From Daphnia carinata (lineage: Eukaryota > Arthropoda > Branchiopoda > Diplostraca > Daphniidae), in contig NC_081340.1 in NCBI RefSeq assembly GCF_022539665.2, forward strand, positions 1,612,001 through 1,676,000: 64,000 nucleotides of DNA, in the 5' to 3' direction. The notes beneath the pieces are model-generated. The model had not been told where the DNA came from and did not search any database. It saw only the letters and a list, made by a program, of their open reading frames with translations. Each line of letters starts with the position of its first letter. Within the stretch, counting starts at the first letter, position 1. Shown here piece by piece: positions 1-14,100 of the stretch. A program made the translations under genes and the position numbers.

Positions 1-1480
1 GGAAGGGCTCTAAGGTGACAACTCTCTGAGGAAGAACGTCCCCTCTTTTTTTTTCATCTTTCTTTTTACGATATGCGTTGCTTATCATGGACAACCAAGT
101 TGAACATGGACCGCTTACATAAAAATGCAAGTCTAAAATACAAAATAAAAAAGAGAGCGCTGAACTATTGGGCCTGTGCTGTGCTGGTGCTGGGCTGTGC
201 TGTGTGTGTTCATCGTATTTCGACATGAAGTCGTTGCTCGTCTTCTGCGAAAAGCTCTGATAATAGCTTTCAACGGAAAGGACTCAAATTGGCTTGCCAC
301 ACGGCACAACCAAAATCAGATACGTTAAGCTATGATTGGGGAATTTGCTCTCTTTTTTGTTATTTTTAACGAAAAATAGAGAGACAGTGGGACTACGACG
401 GAATGTCCCCAACCTCTGTTGAATAAGCTGGGCTCGAGTTATGTAACTTAAAGACAGCTGTTAAGTTACGACGCATCACGTGTCTCTACATAAATGGGGG
501 TATTCACATCGAGTTGGGTGGGACTAGTTTCTTTCACATTTTTTTCTTGCAAACACATCGATGTAGGAAAATGCAGTCCTACACATTCTTGACATAGGCA
601 AACGTGGGCTAATTGCATAAGTATAATGATGGACGTTAATTGAGCTCATTTGTTTTGATGTCGAATGAACGCTTGATTGCATTATCGAGGAGAATCGATC
701 AAAAGCCATCGTACTATGTTCAGCTAATTGATGCTATACACAAGGCTCACATCACCATGAATAAACAAAAAAGAGAAAGGGGAACTGTACCGAATTATAT
801 CAATTAACGTGGGCCCTTGAGTGAAACAATAGGAACAACAAAAAAAAAAACGGATTCCATCAGCACATTTTGGAAATCAGAACATCTGTTTATTAATTTT
901 ATTTAAGACGAGAGGGATATAGAGCAAGTGCAGAGAGAACAATAGGGGGCTAGTGCATTAGTAGCGTGTCGTGTAATTAGTCCAGGTGTGTAATTAGCGC
1001 GTCAATGAATGTAGCCCACTCCAGAAAGAAAATGGAAAGAGAATAGAGGCACTGTTAAAATAAAATTAAAAAAATAATAATAATGAAAATAGGCCGGACC
1101 TATAGGATTAGATGGACGGCCAATTCCCTTAGCGGCATTTTTTTTGCCCAACACCCCCACCATCAAGCAAGCACCCGTTTTCCGTGCAAATAAATAATGA
1201 GCCTTGATCTATAAGACTCTTTTGGTCCAGCAAGGTCAGCCCATCTCAAATCGGATTTTCAATTGGGTTTCCACATAAAATCAAAATAGGCTTTGCAAAA
1301 TGCGAAGGATTTGATTTTTTTTTATTGTTTTCTATTCTTTTTTCTGATCCCCCCCCTCCCCCGTAGTCCTTCCTTTTCGACGGATGGACTAATCAAGACT
1401 TGATTGGCAGTTGGCAAGTGTCAAGAGAGGGAGGAGCTGCGGACGGATAGCATTTTGGCCCGGGTGTGTAGGAGGGGTGT
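1..1480. other. 5' intergenic region, no gene seen
   Basis: This is AT-rich DNA with several poly-A/poly-T runs. No open frame here has convincing codon use, splice partners or family resemblance. The segment ends at the TATA box of the homeobox gene, so its last few hundred bases may be promoter DNA. Confidence 0.6.
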
Positions 1481-1490
1481 GGCGTGCCAC

Positions 1491-1497
1491 TATAAAA
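1491..1497 (+). promoter_or_regulatory. TATA box of the homeobox gene
   Basis: A TATAAAA heptamer lies about 300 bp upstream of the start codon at 1794. A start of transcription 25-30 bp downstream would leave a 5' UTR of about 270 nt containing an A-rich tract just before the ATG. The match is exact, but the transcription start is inferred. Confidence 0.55.
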
Positions 1498-1793
1498 CAC
1501 GACTAGCAATCGCTTAAACAGCGTTAGTTTCTCCCCAACCATCAAAGCAGACACACATCGAAGTTGTGTGTCTACCTTCTTGCTTTTTTGATTGATTTCG
1601 GACGTTTGCAATCAAAACACCCCCGGCCACAAGTTGATTCGTTCCATCTCCGAACATTTTCATTGCCATTCGAAATCGCCTTCGGAACACAAGAAAAGGA
1701 TCAAATCAACGAAGTGTGTACTTTGCGTTCAGTTAAAAAAACAAAAAAAAAAAAAACAAAAGACCATCGACGGAGTTAGAGATCCTAGTCGTC

Positions 1794-3169
1794 ATGAGTA
1801 GCTTGACGGAACAACACACGACCGGACCATCGGTGATCACGACGGGCAACAAGTCGAGAGTTTACACGATCGACGACATTCTCGGCCGTCGTTCCTCCAA
1901 CGTCGAGCCCATCGTTCCCGCCAAGCGTATTGGTATGACACTTTAAATTATACAACGCGGGACGATTCATTTCCCGGAACAGTTTTTTTAAATGTTGCTT
2001 ACAATTTAGATCATTAAGTTTAATTGAATTTATTTATTTTTTTTAACAGAGCAACAAGTCAATTCGTCGAAATCGAGCGATGATGATGAATCTCTGGTTA
2101 TGGACGAAGAAGAAGAGGACGCCATCTATCCCTCAAAGGTAAATAATAATCATCAAAGATAATCGAGTCAACCTTGCCAACAGTAATTACTGATGGCCTT
2201 GTATATAAAGACCCAACGTATTACGTGTGACCGTCCCCCCCCCCCCCCCGGAGATCAGACATTAGTCAACTATCTCATTAACTTGCAAAAAAAAAAGAAT
2301 TACAGTATCTTTTATTAATTACTATTATTTCTTAAATCTAAATTTTTAGTTGAGAGACGGATCGCTGGACGAGATCGACTTGTCCGTGTCATCGGCGGAG
2401 AAACCGGGCGGCCGTAAAGTGCGTCGGACGCGGACGACATTCACGACGTTCCAGCTGCACCAACTGGAACGCGCCTTCGAGAAGACGCAGTACCCAGACG
2501 TCTTTACCCGCGAAGAGCTGGCCATGCGTTTAGATCTCAGCGAAGCTCGCGTTCAGGTAATAAAAACAAATGCAAATTTTCTATTTTCCTTTGGATTGGG
2601 GGCTTGTCTTATGCAATTTGATTACAAAGTGTGTGCCACTTGATCGACTTAAAACGGCGAGAGATGCACGTCGAAGTACGCAAAACGGATCATCATCCGA
2701 AATATCCCCATGTACATTGCCATGATAATTCGAAGCGTGTAATGTCATGCAAATGTTTCGCTCTTATTACCAACGATATGGATATCCGTAGAATTTCAAG
2801 TTGCGCCCTGTAGGGGTGTGTGCAGCCCTATTATATACATGGCGATTATCGTCATCGACCTGAAACATATACAGACGAGTCGTATGTATCGCCGGGTGTG
2901 GGAATCAAACGACATCGGGACGGGGGGTTAGGGAGAGGTTGATCTACTCCCAACTTAGGGGGAGTCCATATTTTTGTGTGAATCATTTAACGTAAGAGTA
3001 CTATGTACTTTTACGCACGACGTTAACAGTCGATATGGAGGAGGGGAGGGAAGGGGGGGGGAGTGAGGACATGTTAGAGTGGAGGGGATTATCATCGGTT
3101 CACGGATGGATAGATGTTGAATAGTGACTCGATATCAATTAGCACCCAATTGCTTTTTATATGCGCATA

Positions 3170-3205
<36 letters not shown>

Positions 3206-4890
3206 CCATCCCCCCCCCCTCCCCTGCCAGCCTTCCGTTTTTTACCAGGTTTAGTTTCTCGAGTGGAACAAGGGGGGAGAGGATGGGATGATATGCTGAT
3301 GACTGGGCCGCTGCAAAATAAGAATGGCAAGAGAGCTCGCCACTTTAGTGACAAAAGGTTTTTGGGGAGACGACAGGGATTAAAGCAATAGCCAAAAAAT
3401 CCAAGAAAAAAAAAAAAGAAGTAGCTCTTTTGAATCTTTAATCATTTTTTTTTTATCATTCGATGTTGGAGTTCCAGTTTGTTTGATTGTTCTTGTTCTC
3501 AAGAAAAAAAAAAAAGAAAAGAGAGAATGAAAGCGGTTTGTAAAGAGATGCACAATCCCCTAACTCAGGCAGCTAGTTAGTGCTCTATATATGTACCGAG
3601 TCTCTTTCAAAGCCGTTGACAATCGACTGATTAGCCTAAAATAGTGGGTGGAGTATATATGCAAAGAAGAAAAAAAGAAAAGAAAAATGAAGGCTTGAGA
3701 ATCTTTATTTTTTTGGGAATGAGGTTGGCAAAAATGGAAGCGCCCGAAGGATTGTTTACCGGCCGATGATGAGCGGCAAATTAGCCGCCATTATTCTATA
3801 ATGTATAGCCAAATGTCGTACGTCTCTTTCCGCCGAAAACGTGACATCAAACTTTGTTCAAGTATTTAAAATCCGCCTTGAAAGAAACATCAAAGGGATC
3901 TTTTGAAAAAACTTGTCTGATCATTCTTTCATTTGCCATGTCGCGCCCTAAGCGGCCCGCACTTCTGTCTATTTTTTAAAGTGAATTAGACAAAGTTTTA
4001 AGTTTTAATTTGATTTCAAATTAATTAAGTTCATTTTTTTTTTTGTTTTAAATATCAAGGTTTGGTTCCAAAACCGACGGGCCAAGTGGCGCAAGAAGGA
4101 AAAGACCATCGGCGCCGAATCGCCAACTTTCAGCGCATCTCATTTACTCGATCGCCTATCCAGTAAGTTTGAAGCATTTCACATTACACATGATGAAACA
4201 GATTATATTAAAATCTTTCTTCTTTTTGAATGAATAGGCTTGGCTGATGGAGATTTGCAACACGCTGGAACACGCTCCAATCAGCACGACGTGTGGAATC
4301 AAGTTGGGCATCAACAGCCACAACAGCCATCGCATCCTTCCCTCAATCCATTCCTGGCCATGCGCTTGCCTCACGGCAATTTATTCCCATACGCCGGACA
4401 TCCGACCTACGCGGCCCATCCGGCCGCTCTCGCCGCCCATCACGCAGCGGCCGCGGCAGCCTGGAACAATTTGAAGCAGAACGGCAGTCCCGTGGCGGCT
4501 GCGGCCGCTGCCGCCGCCGCTGGATTCCAACCGCGTTACTGGCTCCATCCGCATTGGCCAGCCCACGCCGGTGTCTTCGATCCGATCGGTTTGACAGCCC
4601 ACCCGGAAGCTAGTTCCTCTCCGCCCCAACAATCCGATTACACGTCGTTCATGCTGCAGTCTCAACAGCAGTTTCAAAACCCCCATCACCACCATCATCT
4701 TCAGCTTCATCAACACACATCGCCAGACTGCCGATCGTCGGTGAACAGCAGCCCGACATCATCCGTGCAAGGCGGAGATTCACCCACTCCGGAAATGGAG
4801 AACGGAAGCGACAAGATGGCCAACAGCGTCGATAAAACCATTTTGGATTTGCGAGTGAAGATCGCCGGAGCTAAAGACGCGTCTCCGTAG
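1794..4890 (+). CDS. hbn: Paired-like homeodomain transcription factor, homeobrain-like
   Basis: Nuclear DNA-binding regulator; in insects homeobrain acts in anterior brain development (family knowledge). Five coding exons join in frame: 1794-1932, 2050-2138, 2350-2556, 4060-4162 and 4238-4890, giving 396 residues. An eh1-like octapeptide YTIDDILG lies at residues 24-31, followed by an acidic stretch (DEEEED). The homeodomain covers about residues 99-158, with helix 3 [14 protein letters not shown] and Gln at homeodomain position 50. The third intron splits it between positions 46 and 47, a common site in paired-class genes. The C-terminal half is rich in His, Ala and Gln (poly-Ala near 4495-4525, His run near 4685) and ends in a weak OAR-like segment, [12 protein letters not shown]. 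The [20 protein letters not shown] helix-1 region fits homeobrain better than aristaless or Rx, but naming rests on recall. The start is the first ATG after the TATA box and is in frame with the octapeptide. Confidence 0.8.
2557..4059 (+). other. Large third intron of the homeobox gene
   Basis: This 1.5 kb intron interrupts the homeodomain. It holds a (TC)n microsatellite at about 3171-3200, several poly-C/poly-G and poly-A runs, and no further coding signal. Nothing marks an internal gene. Confidence 0.6.
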
Positions 4891-7800
4891 ATTTTTTTTT
4901 TTTTTTTTTTTGAAGTCCGTGACGCAATCATCGAAAAAAAAAGAAAATGATGTTGTTAGCTAATAGGTTTCCCTTCATTAAACCATACATCCTTCTGCTC
5001 CCCACAGCTTCGTTTACACCGTGTGTTATGTACCTATACGTTTGTGTTTCAAAACCCCCTCCTTGAATGGTGTCTGTACAAATCGACCCCCCCCCTCTAC
5101 AATAGAATATTTAAAAAAAAACAACAAACATCAAAAACAAAGAAAAAAAGCAAAATTAAAAAATATAAGAGAGTAATGACATTAATTATTATTTTCGTAG
5201 GTTATTACGCCTACTGGCCTAAAATTGATTCGCTTGGCTTGGTGATCTACATTAAATTTTAGCTGATTTTCGAATTGATTTCAGTGATCCCTGTCCTTCA
5301 TTTTTTGACATGTTCGTTGTATGTTTTTCGTGTGTGTGTGTGTTGGTTGAATTAAAGAATAACCTTACCAAAATAGCCTTTTGCTTTGATGAAGTGAATT
5401 GGTGTGATAACAAGCGACGCGATGAATCCACTCGTTCCGAAACCCAACTGGTGGGCACAAGTTTTGCTGCTTTCATTTGAACACGGACAAGAGAAGCGAA
5501 TGCTATTAGACTTATTTGAGGCTCTTTTTCGAACAGACGTTTGCTGTTTCGAACAGCGAAAGGCTGTGTATAGGATTAGCGTGGCCATAATAGACATTTG
5601 TGGTTGAACAATAGGCGAGGGCCGTGTATCGACCGAACATGTTTCGCTCTTATTTGAACTGCAAATAAAAGGAACTAAGGCCCTTTTGTACGTTTTTGTT
5701 GACAACCAAAACCCCCTTCAACGGCCTGCCCTTTGCCATGTCAGTGTGCCTTTCTGAATCAAATCAAATCGCAATCGAAACTCGGTTAATTAAAGTCGGA
5801 TTGTAGGTTTTAATATCCAACCCCCGTCCCCTCACATTCTCTTGTTTCTTCTCTTTTGAAGAGCATCATCCATCGCGGCTGGCCGTGATTTATATATTGG
5901 CTTTATCCTTTTTTCTTTTTAAAAATTTTAATGAGATGCGCACACACACACACACATACACACACGGGAGTGATGCAGACCTTAAAGCGGACAACAAAAG
6001 TATTTCAGTCCTTTGAGTATATGCACATTATTTTCTTACTGTAAATAAAAGCCTGCTGTTGAAAATGAATGGGGGATCATTGACAGTCCCCACGATGCGT
6101 ATTTAAAAAACAAAACAGAATTGAACTAGACATCAGAGTATACCGCCCAACATGGTCGTTATTGGGCTCCAAAAAAAAAAAAAACATGCTCATCCCGTTC
6201 ATTGATACACACACACAGTCTGGAGCAACTGCATTTTTGCTTGTGGAGGGCGCAGAGCCGCAAAGAGCAAGGCCGTAGAAAAAATAGAATACAAGTAGCC
6301 TCACTTTTCAAAAATAAAAATAAAAATGGAAACATTTCAAATGAAAATAAAAGGATCCAGTCAACAACAACCCACCAGGAGGGCCCCCTTTTTTTTTCGT
6401 TCGAATATAGTCTACGTATTTCTATACAGCCGCTGATGGCGCTCTTCCAAATAGATGTATCTATCAACTAACAATATATACACTGGTAAACAGTCTAGAG
6501 ATACGGATCAGCCCTCCACTAGTGCAACCGACTGGGTACTGGGTGGCTTTCGTTCATGAAGGAGCACTCATCATCACAGTCAGTGCACACGCAGTTGAAC
6601 AGAAAAAAAAAAAAGGCACAGCGGGAGTGCCATCCGAATTGATCTGCCACATCAAATTGTGTTTGGGGGGATCAAAATGGCTGTGCATAATGGACCGATC
6701 CAGCAACTGCTACCATCCACTGTTGTACATGGGTTTTCTTGTGTGCCAATCTTGAAAATCTGAAGCCCCGCATGCCACCCGCTGTGCTATAGATATTTCT
6801 TTTTTTTTTTTTGGGGGGGGGGGGGGGTCAAAACAGATTGAATACGAACGCCATGATATATCCACCTCGAAAAACGAAACAAGAGTCTTCATTTTTTTTT
6901 TCGTATACATTTGTTGATTTGTTGCTAAAAATGAATTGGATACACAGATTGAATGGGCATAGTGGATTGCTTGGCACAATTCCCCATTTTATTATCGTGG
7001 GGAGGGGGCAAAATGCCATCAACATTCGGTTTCACGCACAATTTAATGTTGTGGTGCTTTTTAGTTACGCTCAGTGGACACCGACAATTCAAAAAGATAT
7101 TCATTAAAAGACAAAGTTAGTTTCGCAACGAAATTGTTGAATGAATGCCCGTCCTTTTCGTAGTTATAACGCTGAGATGTAATCGAAGGTAAAAAAACTG
7201 TTGCCTCCGACCGCCTTCTCAACATCAAACACAATGATTGTAAATCACGTCCTAAGCGTGGACTATATATATTCCCGCTCCCAAAATATCCTAATTTGCT
7301 CTGGGAATGCGCATTTTGAATGCGCAGTTGTATAATAGAAACATAAACAAGGGGGCATCGCTTCTGTGTTCTTTCACGTCTTTTGTTCGCATCAAAGGCA
7401 CCAAACGGAGACGGAGGGTAAATAAAGGCGCGCGCAAGTTAGACGTGCACACGGCAAACACATTTGCATCGAGCAGTGATGTACGTACTACATTCGCGTT
7501 TCATTTCAAAATGTGTGCTTGTACATATACTGCAGTAGAGTATACAGCACAGCTTTCTTTTTCAAGTAGGATGGCGCAAACGTTATTCCTCGGCAAACGT
7601 GTATGTACTCTTTCTAAAATCAGTGCCGCCCTCTTACGTATAGATCGCGTATTCAAATTGCAATTAACAGACTTCCCGTAGGACGCTTATGCTGCTGTTT
7701 GAAAAGTCGGGAGGGGGGAAGGCGATTGTTGAGCTATAGGACTGAGCTATAAGCCCAAAAGAAAATAATAAAATATATATGTATAAATAGGGCGAATGGA

Positions 7801-9490
7801 ACAGTGATGAGAAAGACAGGCAAAAAAGGTATAGGAGCATGTTCTATAAAAAGCAAATAGCTCCGATTGAGTGAACGCCTTGTTTTCCCTTCTATCATCG
7901 TCACATGTTTAGAAGGGGAAAATAGAAAGAAAGAAAGAAAAAGCCCCACAAAATGGCTACGCCAGGACAAATATTGGTGATTCAATGCCGACCGGATATT
8001 GGTTACCATGTCCAATACATTGGCTGGCTAATTCGGAAGCAAAGCTGACGGCCGACCTCCGCCCCCCCCCCCTCCCCGGAGCAGAACCCAACCATTTCCT
8101 CTTCTTATTTTTATTTATTTTTTTTTTTTTGGGTTTTTGTTTTGTTTCCTTTTAATTCTTACCTAATAATAGTGATTTTTCCTATGTCCTAAATGTTACC
8201 ACTTCTTCTTGTTTTTATTCGTTCGCTTGTATAAATACAAATGCTCGTGATTGCCCCGCCTATATTGAGCACGACTGCTTCTATAATACAATACACACAG
8301 GCATGTGCAGCCTGAACGTCCATAACCGCCTTCTGCTCCCGTTACCTCAACAGACTCTTTCTTTAATCTATTTCTACCTTTTAAATCTAAGATTTTTTTT
8401 TTTTTTTTGCTTTCCTCGTATATGGACTGACTCAATTGAAAGCAAACACACCAATCATTGCTGTTTACACAAGCCATAGGCGAAAAGCCGGAAGAGATTT
8501 CTTTTGATTTTCTTCTTTTTTTTTTTATACTTTAGGTAATCTAACGTTTACATACTGTATTAAGGGGTGATCTGGCTTCAAGAAACAGGCCCGTGCTTTG
8601 CTTTAGAACTGGAGTATGTTTTACGTCTTCTATGTTTATCCTCATCACACGCACGTGATTGAAATTTCTTCATTCGATTAACGCGTTCTCCCGGTTCTAC
8701 TTGTTCTATTGAAATAATAATGCGTCACTCTTAGCCACATATTTCCATCTTCTTTTCCTTTAAAAAAAAGATGAATTAAAAGCAATATAATTGTGCTTCC
8801 CTCGTACGCGTTTATCTCACACATTTTTATAATAGGAGATTGAATTAAATTTTCTATACAAAGTGGGGATTGCCCTGTCTCCGTTTCTATGCGATTTCAT
8901 TAAACTGATCCCGGATGAATCGAACGTCTTAGATAAAACGAATTTTTAAAAAATTGCGCGAGTTAGTAATCGATAGAAAGTGGAGAACTTTGACGACATT
9001 GATGGGGGGAAAACAGCGTACGGAAAAGATCAGGAATGTTTTTGGTGTCGAAGCAATAAAAGAAGATCCCTCATCTGACGCGCAGATCAATGGACGGTGT
9101 GGTCAAACAACAGGTTTCGCTCGGGAAATCAAAGTTGAACAACTGGATTTTCCAGCTTTCTCATCCCCACAAACCTATATTCAAACTATTAATTTGTACT
9201 TGAACGGATAGCATGTAATAATGCGTTCTGGATTGGAAAAGCTTCACCAAAAGAACGTTCCCTATAACTTTCCGTTCCTCTAGATAAAGCAATTTTCTCT
9301 TGTTTGGAATATCACAAATTGATGCGAATTTATCAAGGGCACGAAAAAGGACATTGATGAGTCAAATGTTGGATCGTTTTCTGCAGGAAACAGTTGCGAA
9401 ATGAATGAAAAGTGCCGATTCAGATCAGGGAAAAGTGACCCAAATGGAAGCTCGTTGACAAACCTCACTGCTGGAGGCTTTACATTTTTT
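4891..9490. other. Gene-poor interval with simple repeats
   Basis: No convincing gene is seen in 4.6 kb. Contents are low-complexity tracts: an (AC)n run near 5939-5964, poly-A and poly-T tracts, and poly-G/poly-C runs near 6811-6828 and 8060-8075. Open frames of up to 124 codons (for example 7307-7681) lack splice partners, domains or family resemblance. The first few hundred bases contain the 3' UTR of the homeobox gene. Regulatory DNA is possible next to a developmental regulator but cannot be read directly. Confidence 0.5.
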
Positions 9491-9504
9491 GAAAAAAAAA
9501 AGGC

Positions 9505-9512
9505 TATATAAA
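9505..9512 (+). promoter_or_regulatory. TATA box of the secreted fibrinogen-like gene
   Basis: TATATAAA lies 71 bp upstream of the ATG at 9576. An initiator-like TTCAGAC follows at about 9554, giving a very short 5' UTR. Position and sequence fit a focused, inducible-type arthropod promoter. Confidence 0.6.
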
Positions 9513-9575
9513 GTTAGGGCAGTGTCCACACAAGTGGGCACTTACAGGACAAGTTCAGACATCGAAACACACACG

Positions 9576-11142
9576 ATGGAACGTCTTCTCGCGATTCTAA
9601 TCGCGTTAACGGTGGCAAACGCTTTAACCACGGAATTGGATCAAGTGCGGCAATTGCAAGAGAATTTCGTGAGTACTGAATTACATTTTTCGATTTACTT
9701 TCACTGGTCCAATCAGGAGGAATTTAGAAAATAAAAAAATGTATTTCTGTTTTCCTTTTCGTTTTCTGAATTTCGATTTTCAAGGAGATTTTGACAGCGA
9801 AATTTCGACAGCTCGAAACGAAATTGCAGGAACAAGAATCGATTTTAAAGCTATTGGAAAGTGCCAAGCTCGGCATCAAGGATTCTGAACATCCACCGCC
9901 AGGCCATAAGGCTTTGCCACGTACCTGTTTAACAGCCAGAGTGGCCAATCCTCTCCTAACGTCCGGCTTGTATTGGATCGATCCGGACGGTCCCGCATTC
10001 GGAGAAGAACCCATCCGCGTCTATTGCAACATGAACACTGGTAAAAATACGAGTACTTCAATCGAAATTTTCAACATTCGCATTTTTTTTTTTAATGATA
10101 AAGGTTGGACAGAAGTTGTACACGATAGTGAATCACCTATGAATTCAGGGCATTGTACTAGTCCCGGCTGTTACAGCCGAAATGTGAATTACAATGCAAC
10201 CCTAAGGCAAATGGCAGCGTTGGCCGAACTCTCCAATGAGTGTTCACAGTCGATCAAGGTAAGCCAGTATTGAAGGTAGGCCTTGTATTTCACAGCAGTT
10301 TAGAAACCGGTTGTTCAAGATTGTGGCGGAACCGTTTGTGCATAACCAAATGATTGATATTGCGGTTTGGTTTATTTTTAAAATGAAACAGTACGATTGC
10401 GTTTCTTCGCCATTGGAGCGAAATGGTATTTCGTACGCCTGGTGGAACGATCGCAATGGAAACCCTCAGTATTTCTGGTCTGGCAGCAATTCGAGGGTTC
10501 ACGTTTGCCAGTGCGGCATTGAGCAGTCGTGTTTCGAGAATGATGTCCGATGCAACTGCGATTCCGACGTTAAGCTTTCACTAGCTGACCATGGTATACC
10601 AATGATTGACTCATAGTTCGAATCGACTGTCTCAAATGAGGAGCACTTCATTCTTTATTTCCTCAATTACTCAGGTGCTATCCTCAGGAAGGAATTGCTA
10701 CCGGTGACCCGTTTGAATTTCGGGAGGACTCAGCATCCTAATTCTACTGGTATTCACACGCTCGGGAGGCTTGTGTGTGACGGCCGATTGGCCGTTGTAA
10801 ACAAAGGTTTGCCAACTTCCTGCGCAGATTTATGGCGAAATGGATTTTTTACTAGTGGACTGTACTCAATCAAGGGCAACAAACAATTCGAAAAAGTCTA
10901 TTGCGACTTCAACAAATTGCCTAGTGAACCAGGTGCGTGAAAGATGTTTTACTCAGCTGATGAACTGACATAGTTTTTTTTTTTTTTCTGAAATCAAGTT
11001 TGTACTGATGCCTGTTATCTAATATGCAGATTTTCAAACATGGGTCGGCTATGAAGATGTCAAATCCCATCCGATACCAATTGCATCGTCCAAGGCGACT
11101 GTAGGCCGTGCTATCACTTCTCCTACAAGGCATAATCAATAA
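9576..11142 (+). CDS. Secreted neurexin-IV/CNTNAP-like fibrinogen-domain protein
   Basis: Six exons join in frame: 9576-9668, 9785-10040, 10104-10258, 10392-10593, 10675-10932 and 11030-11142, giving 358 residues. Residues 1-16 form a signal peptide (MERLLAILIALTVANA), followed by a short coiled coil (about residues 19-55). The main domain resembles the fibrinogen-like region of neurexin IV/CNTNAP proteins: SGLYWIDPDG, VYCNM, a GHC..PGCYSR motif, WWNDRNGNPQYFWSGS and a Cys-rich HVCQCG...CNCDSD stretch, then LPVTRLNFG. A second half-domain follows (SCADLWRNGFFTSGLYSI, YCDF). No transmembrane segment is visible, so the product is probably secreted. The last exon is very short and its tail looks like a collapsed version of the C1q-like domain I recall in related crustacean proteins, so the gene may be C-terminally truncated. 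Ligand and role are unknown; recognition or adhesion is an inference. Confidence 0.75.
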
Positions 11143-14100
11143 CGAACTAATGAAAAGTATATTGCTATTAAATGAAGTGTTTTTCTTCACTTAAAAAACA
11201 ACTGCTGAGCGGTAGCGTGATACAGCGCAATTATTCGGTGTATTTCATAAACGGCTAGCTTGTTGAGATAATGAATCATGTACTCGTAATCAGCGTTTAA
11301 TTTTAGGCATATTGTGTGATTTTCAATCAATTCTAAGATGTGTCATGATTTGCAGATTCCTAACCGAAAATTAGGGGAGTCCCCGGATGGATACCCTTCG
11401 CTTTTTTTTCCAACTTTTTTGTTGTTTTCCCTAAAAAATATTTAACTTGCTGTACATGGTTCACATCCAAAATATAACGAGAATTACGCAAACTGGCTTT
11501 ATTTTCATGTGGGGAGTTGAGTTTTTGAAATAAATGTGAACAACGTGTTTACGTAGTTAGTGCACTAGTACGATACAGCGATTGTATGATACAGGGGAAC
11601 ATTCAATTGCGCATTCATTAGCTCTTAATCGTCTAATAACAAATTTACATATATTAGTCATATAACAATAAAATTTTTTAAAACTGATAATTATGTTTAG
11701 TTAAATAATTGAAAACCACAAATATATCACTATGTGGAAGGCTATATGGAAGCACTAAAAAATCTGTATTAAAATTTCATGAAATGGGAAGAAAATAAAA
11801 TGCCACAACAACAGTAAAGAGTTTATATTATTTATATACATTATTTAAAGATTAAAGACGCAATCATGCTCATTGTTATTAGTATTTAGTTTATCAGCTT
11901 CGCGAGTTCATCAGTATACTTTCAATCCAAGCAGGTACTTGCTACTACTTGCAGTTCGAAGGTAACCAGTCGGTCGCAATAGAGGTATCGCAGCGACCTC
12001 CACTATGACTGATAAAGAAATTTTAAACCTGACTAAATAAGGCCGACTTTTTGTCACTTTTTCCTGTATTTCCAAAAGCTTCAGAATAGTATTGGTATAT
12101 GTTGTTGAGATTCAAAATTAACTAAAATCACGACTATTCATGTTTTTCCTTTACATTCAAACTAGATGGCGCTGTGTATGATATGTCATGTAGAACAAAA
12201 TTATGATGTGGCTTAACTAAACGCAGTACAGACCAGAACTTGACAGCAGACGCCCATCACGGCAGCATGCACGTTTTACGCTCTCATCGATTAATAATGG
12301 AAGCTTTCTCGCACCGGAAAAGATGCTGTGCTGTTACTACTGGTATTACTCACATTAGTTATATTATGTGCTGTGGCGATACGTATACATATATATATAT
12401 ATATGATTAAACTACAATGGGCATTTCAGTTTAATCAGATCTAAGGTATTTTTTCGTTGCCAAATATGGTATGTGAAAGTGCCACGAAATTGCTGTTCAA
12501 ACTCTTAGCTCCCCAGAAATTTGTGAATCTCCTAATCACAGTTCCTTTTGTTTCAGAAGCTATCTAGAATTTTAATTACACTATTTTGAGCTCCAGTTTT
12601 TCTGTTGAAAACTGCCGCAACATGAAGGTTTTTCAGTGTTTGGATTACCTGGAGGTGTCAGGCTACGTTAGGGTAATGTCAATATAATAATGTTACATGT
12701 ATTATTAAAATATTTTCTATATTGTTTTCGTTATTGATAGTTCAGAAAGCTGGTACCAAGCAGGATGTCTGTGGATAATTCAGATAGCAGTTTGATGGAT
12801 TGTGTTCATTGATTCTGTAACCTGCTTGCCATGAGCTATCTCATGGTTTCTGCTGAAACTGAACAGAATGTAATAGCATTTGTTAACTTGTAAGTTGGAC
12901 TTCATTCTATGATAAATTTTTTAGATTCCTAAAGTGTTTATTGTTTTTCCCAGGAATCCAACGTCTCAGGATCCAACATCCCATGATTATTAATTGTAAA
13001 TATAATTGTTACATGTATTATTCAAATATTTGCTGTATTGCTTTCTTATTTGATAGTTCATATATTTGGTGCCAAGCAGAATGTCTGGATAATTCAGGTA
13101 GCAGTTTGGGGGTGCTAATCGAGTGATCAGATTAGGTAATCCTGCTTTTCTACTGTGTGGCACAGTGCTCTTCCTGTGGTACAAGATCTCGTTGCTTTTT
13201 TCACCCTGTTGGCATGCACTATACCACAACTAAAATGCAGCAAAACTAGTTGGTAGGGTTGGCAAGGTAGGAACATTACGTTCTATTTCAGATAATGATA
13301 GTAATTTTTTTGAAATGTGTTATAGATACAGCATTAATGCTTAGATAATGGGAAGCGGTGACAGGTGCTCTAGCAGTGGATATTCTCTTTGCATCCAAAA
13401 TTAAATTTGGGAAAGCAAATCACATCACGAGTTAGTTGCCCCTGTCGGAAGTTAATTGTAGCTGTTTTTTTTTTTTTTTTTAAGGTGTGAGTATCGTCAC
13501 GATGTCGAAGGTGCTGTAAGATTTCCTGAGCATGAATCGTTACATATTCCGCCAGACATGAAGAGACCAATAAGTTCTGGTCCAAAGTAACTTAGTTGAC
13601 AACTTCTTGTCTTGGTAGGAACAAATAATGTTTATTTTCAATGGTTCTACCCATGTTTACTGATGAGATCACCATGAAGATTTAGCTGCTTGAGGTATGC
13701 CGCCCAAATCCAGAAGCGTTAAACACTGAAAACTGGGAAAAGTTATTCAAGGACTTGCGTGTATTATTTAAAAATACCATAAAGGTATAGATAATTGATT
13801 TTCTCAAAGGTAATAGAGGTTGCAATCAAAATTTATGCAGAAGCATGTTGACTTGAAAACGTTAGGTATTTCGGGGAAATTGATGTATTTACAAAAAAAT
13901 CTTTGTTGGGTAGGCGTATGGCGATTGTCTTCTTACCACGTTGCGGTTGGCTGTTAATGAGTTACCTGACAGGGTAGTGTTCGTAATTGATCTCTCAACT
14001 AACAATTAGGAATTACACTTAGGTGGTAGCTTTAGTTTGTGATGTGGAGCTATTTATTTCGCAATTTTCCGTAAAGGGCGCGTGCGTTATCTCAGAATTT

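Noticed and set aside
7307-7681. 124-codon open frame in the homeobox/fibrinogen gap
   Set aside because: No recognisable domain, splice partner or promoter; amino-acid text looks random.
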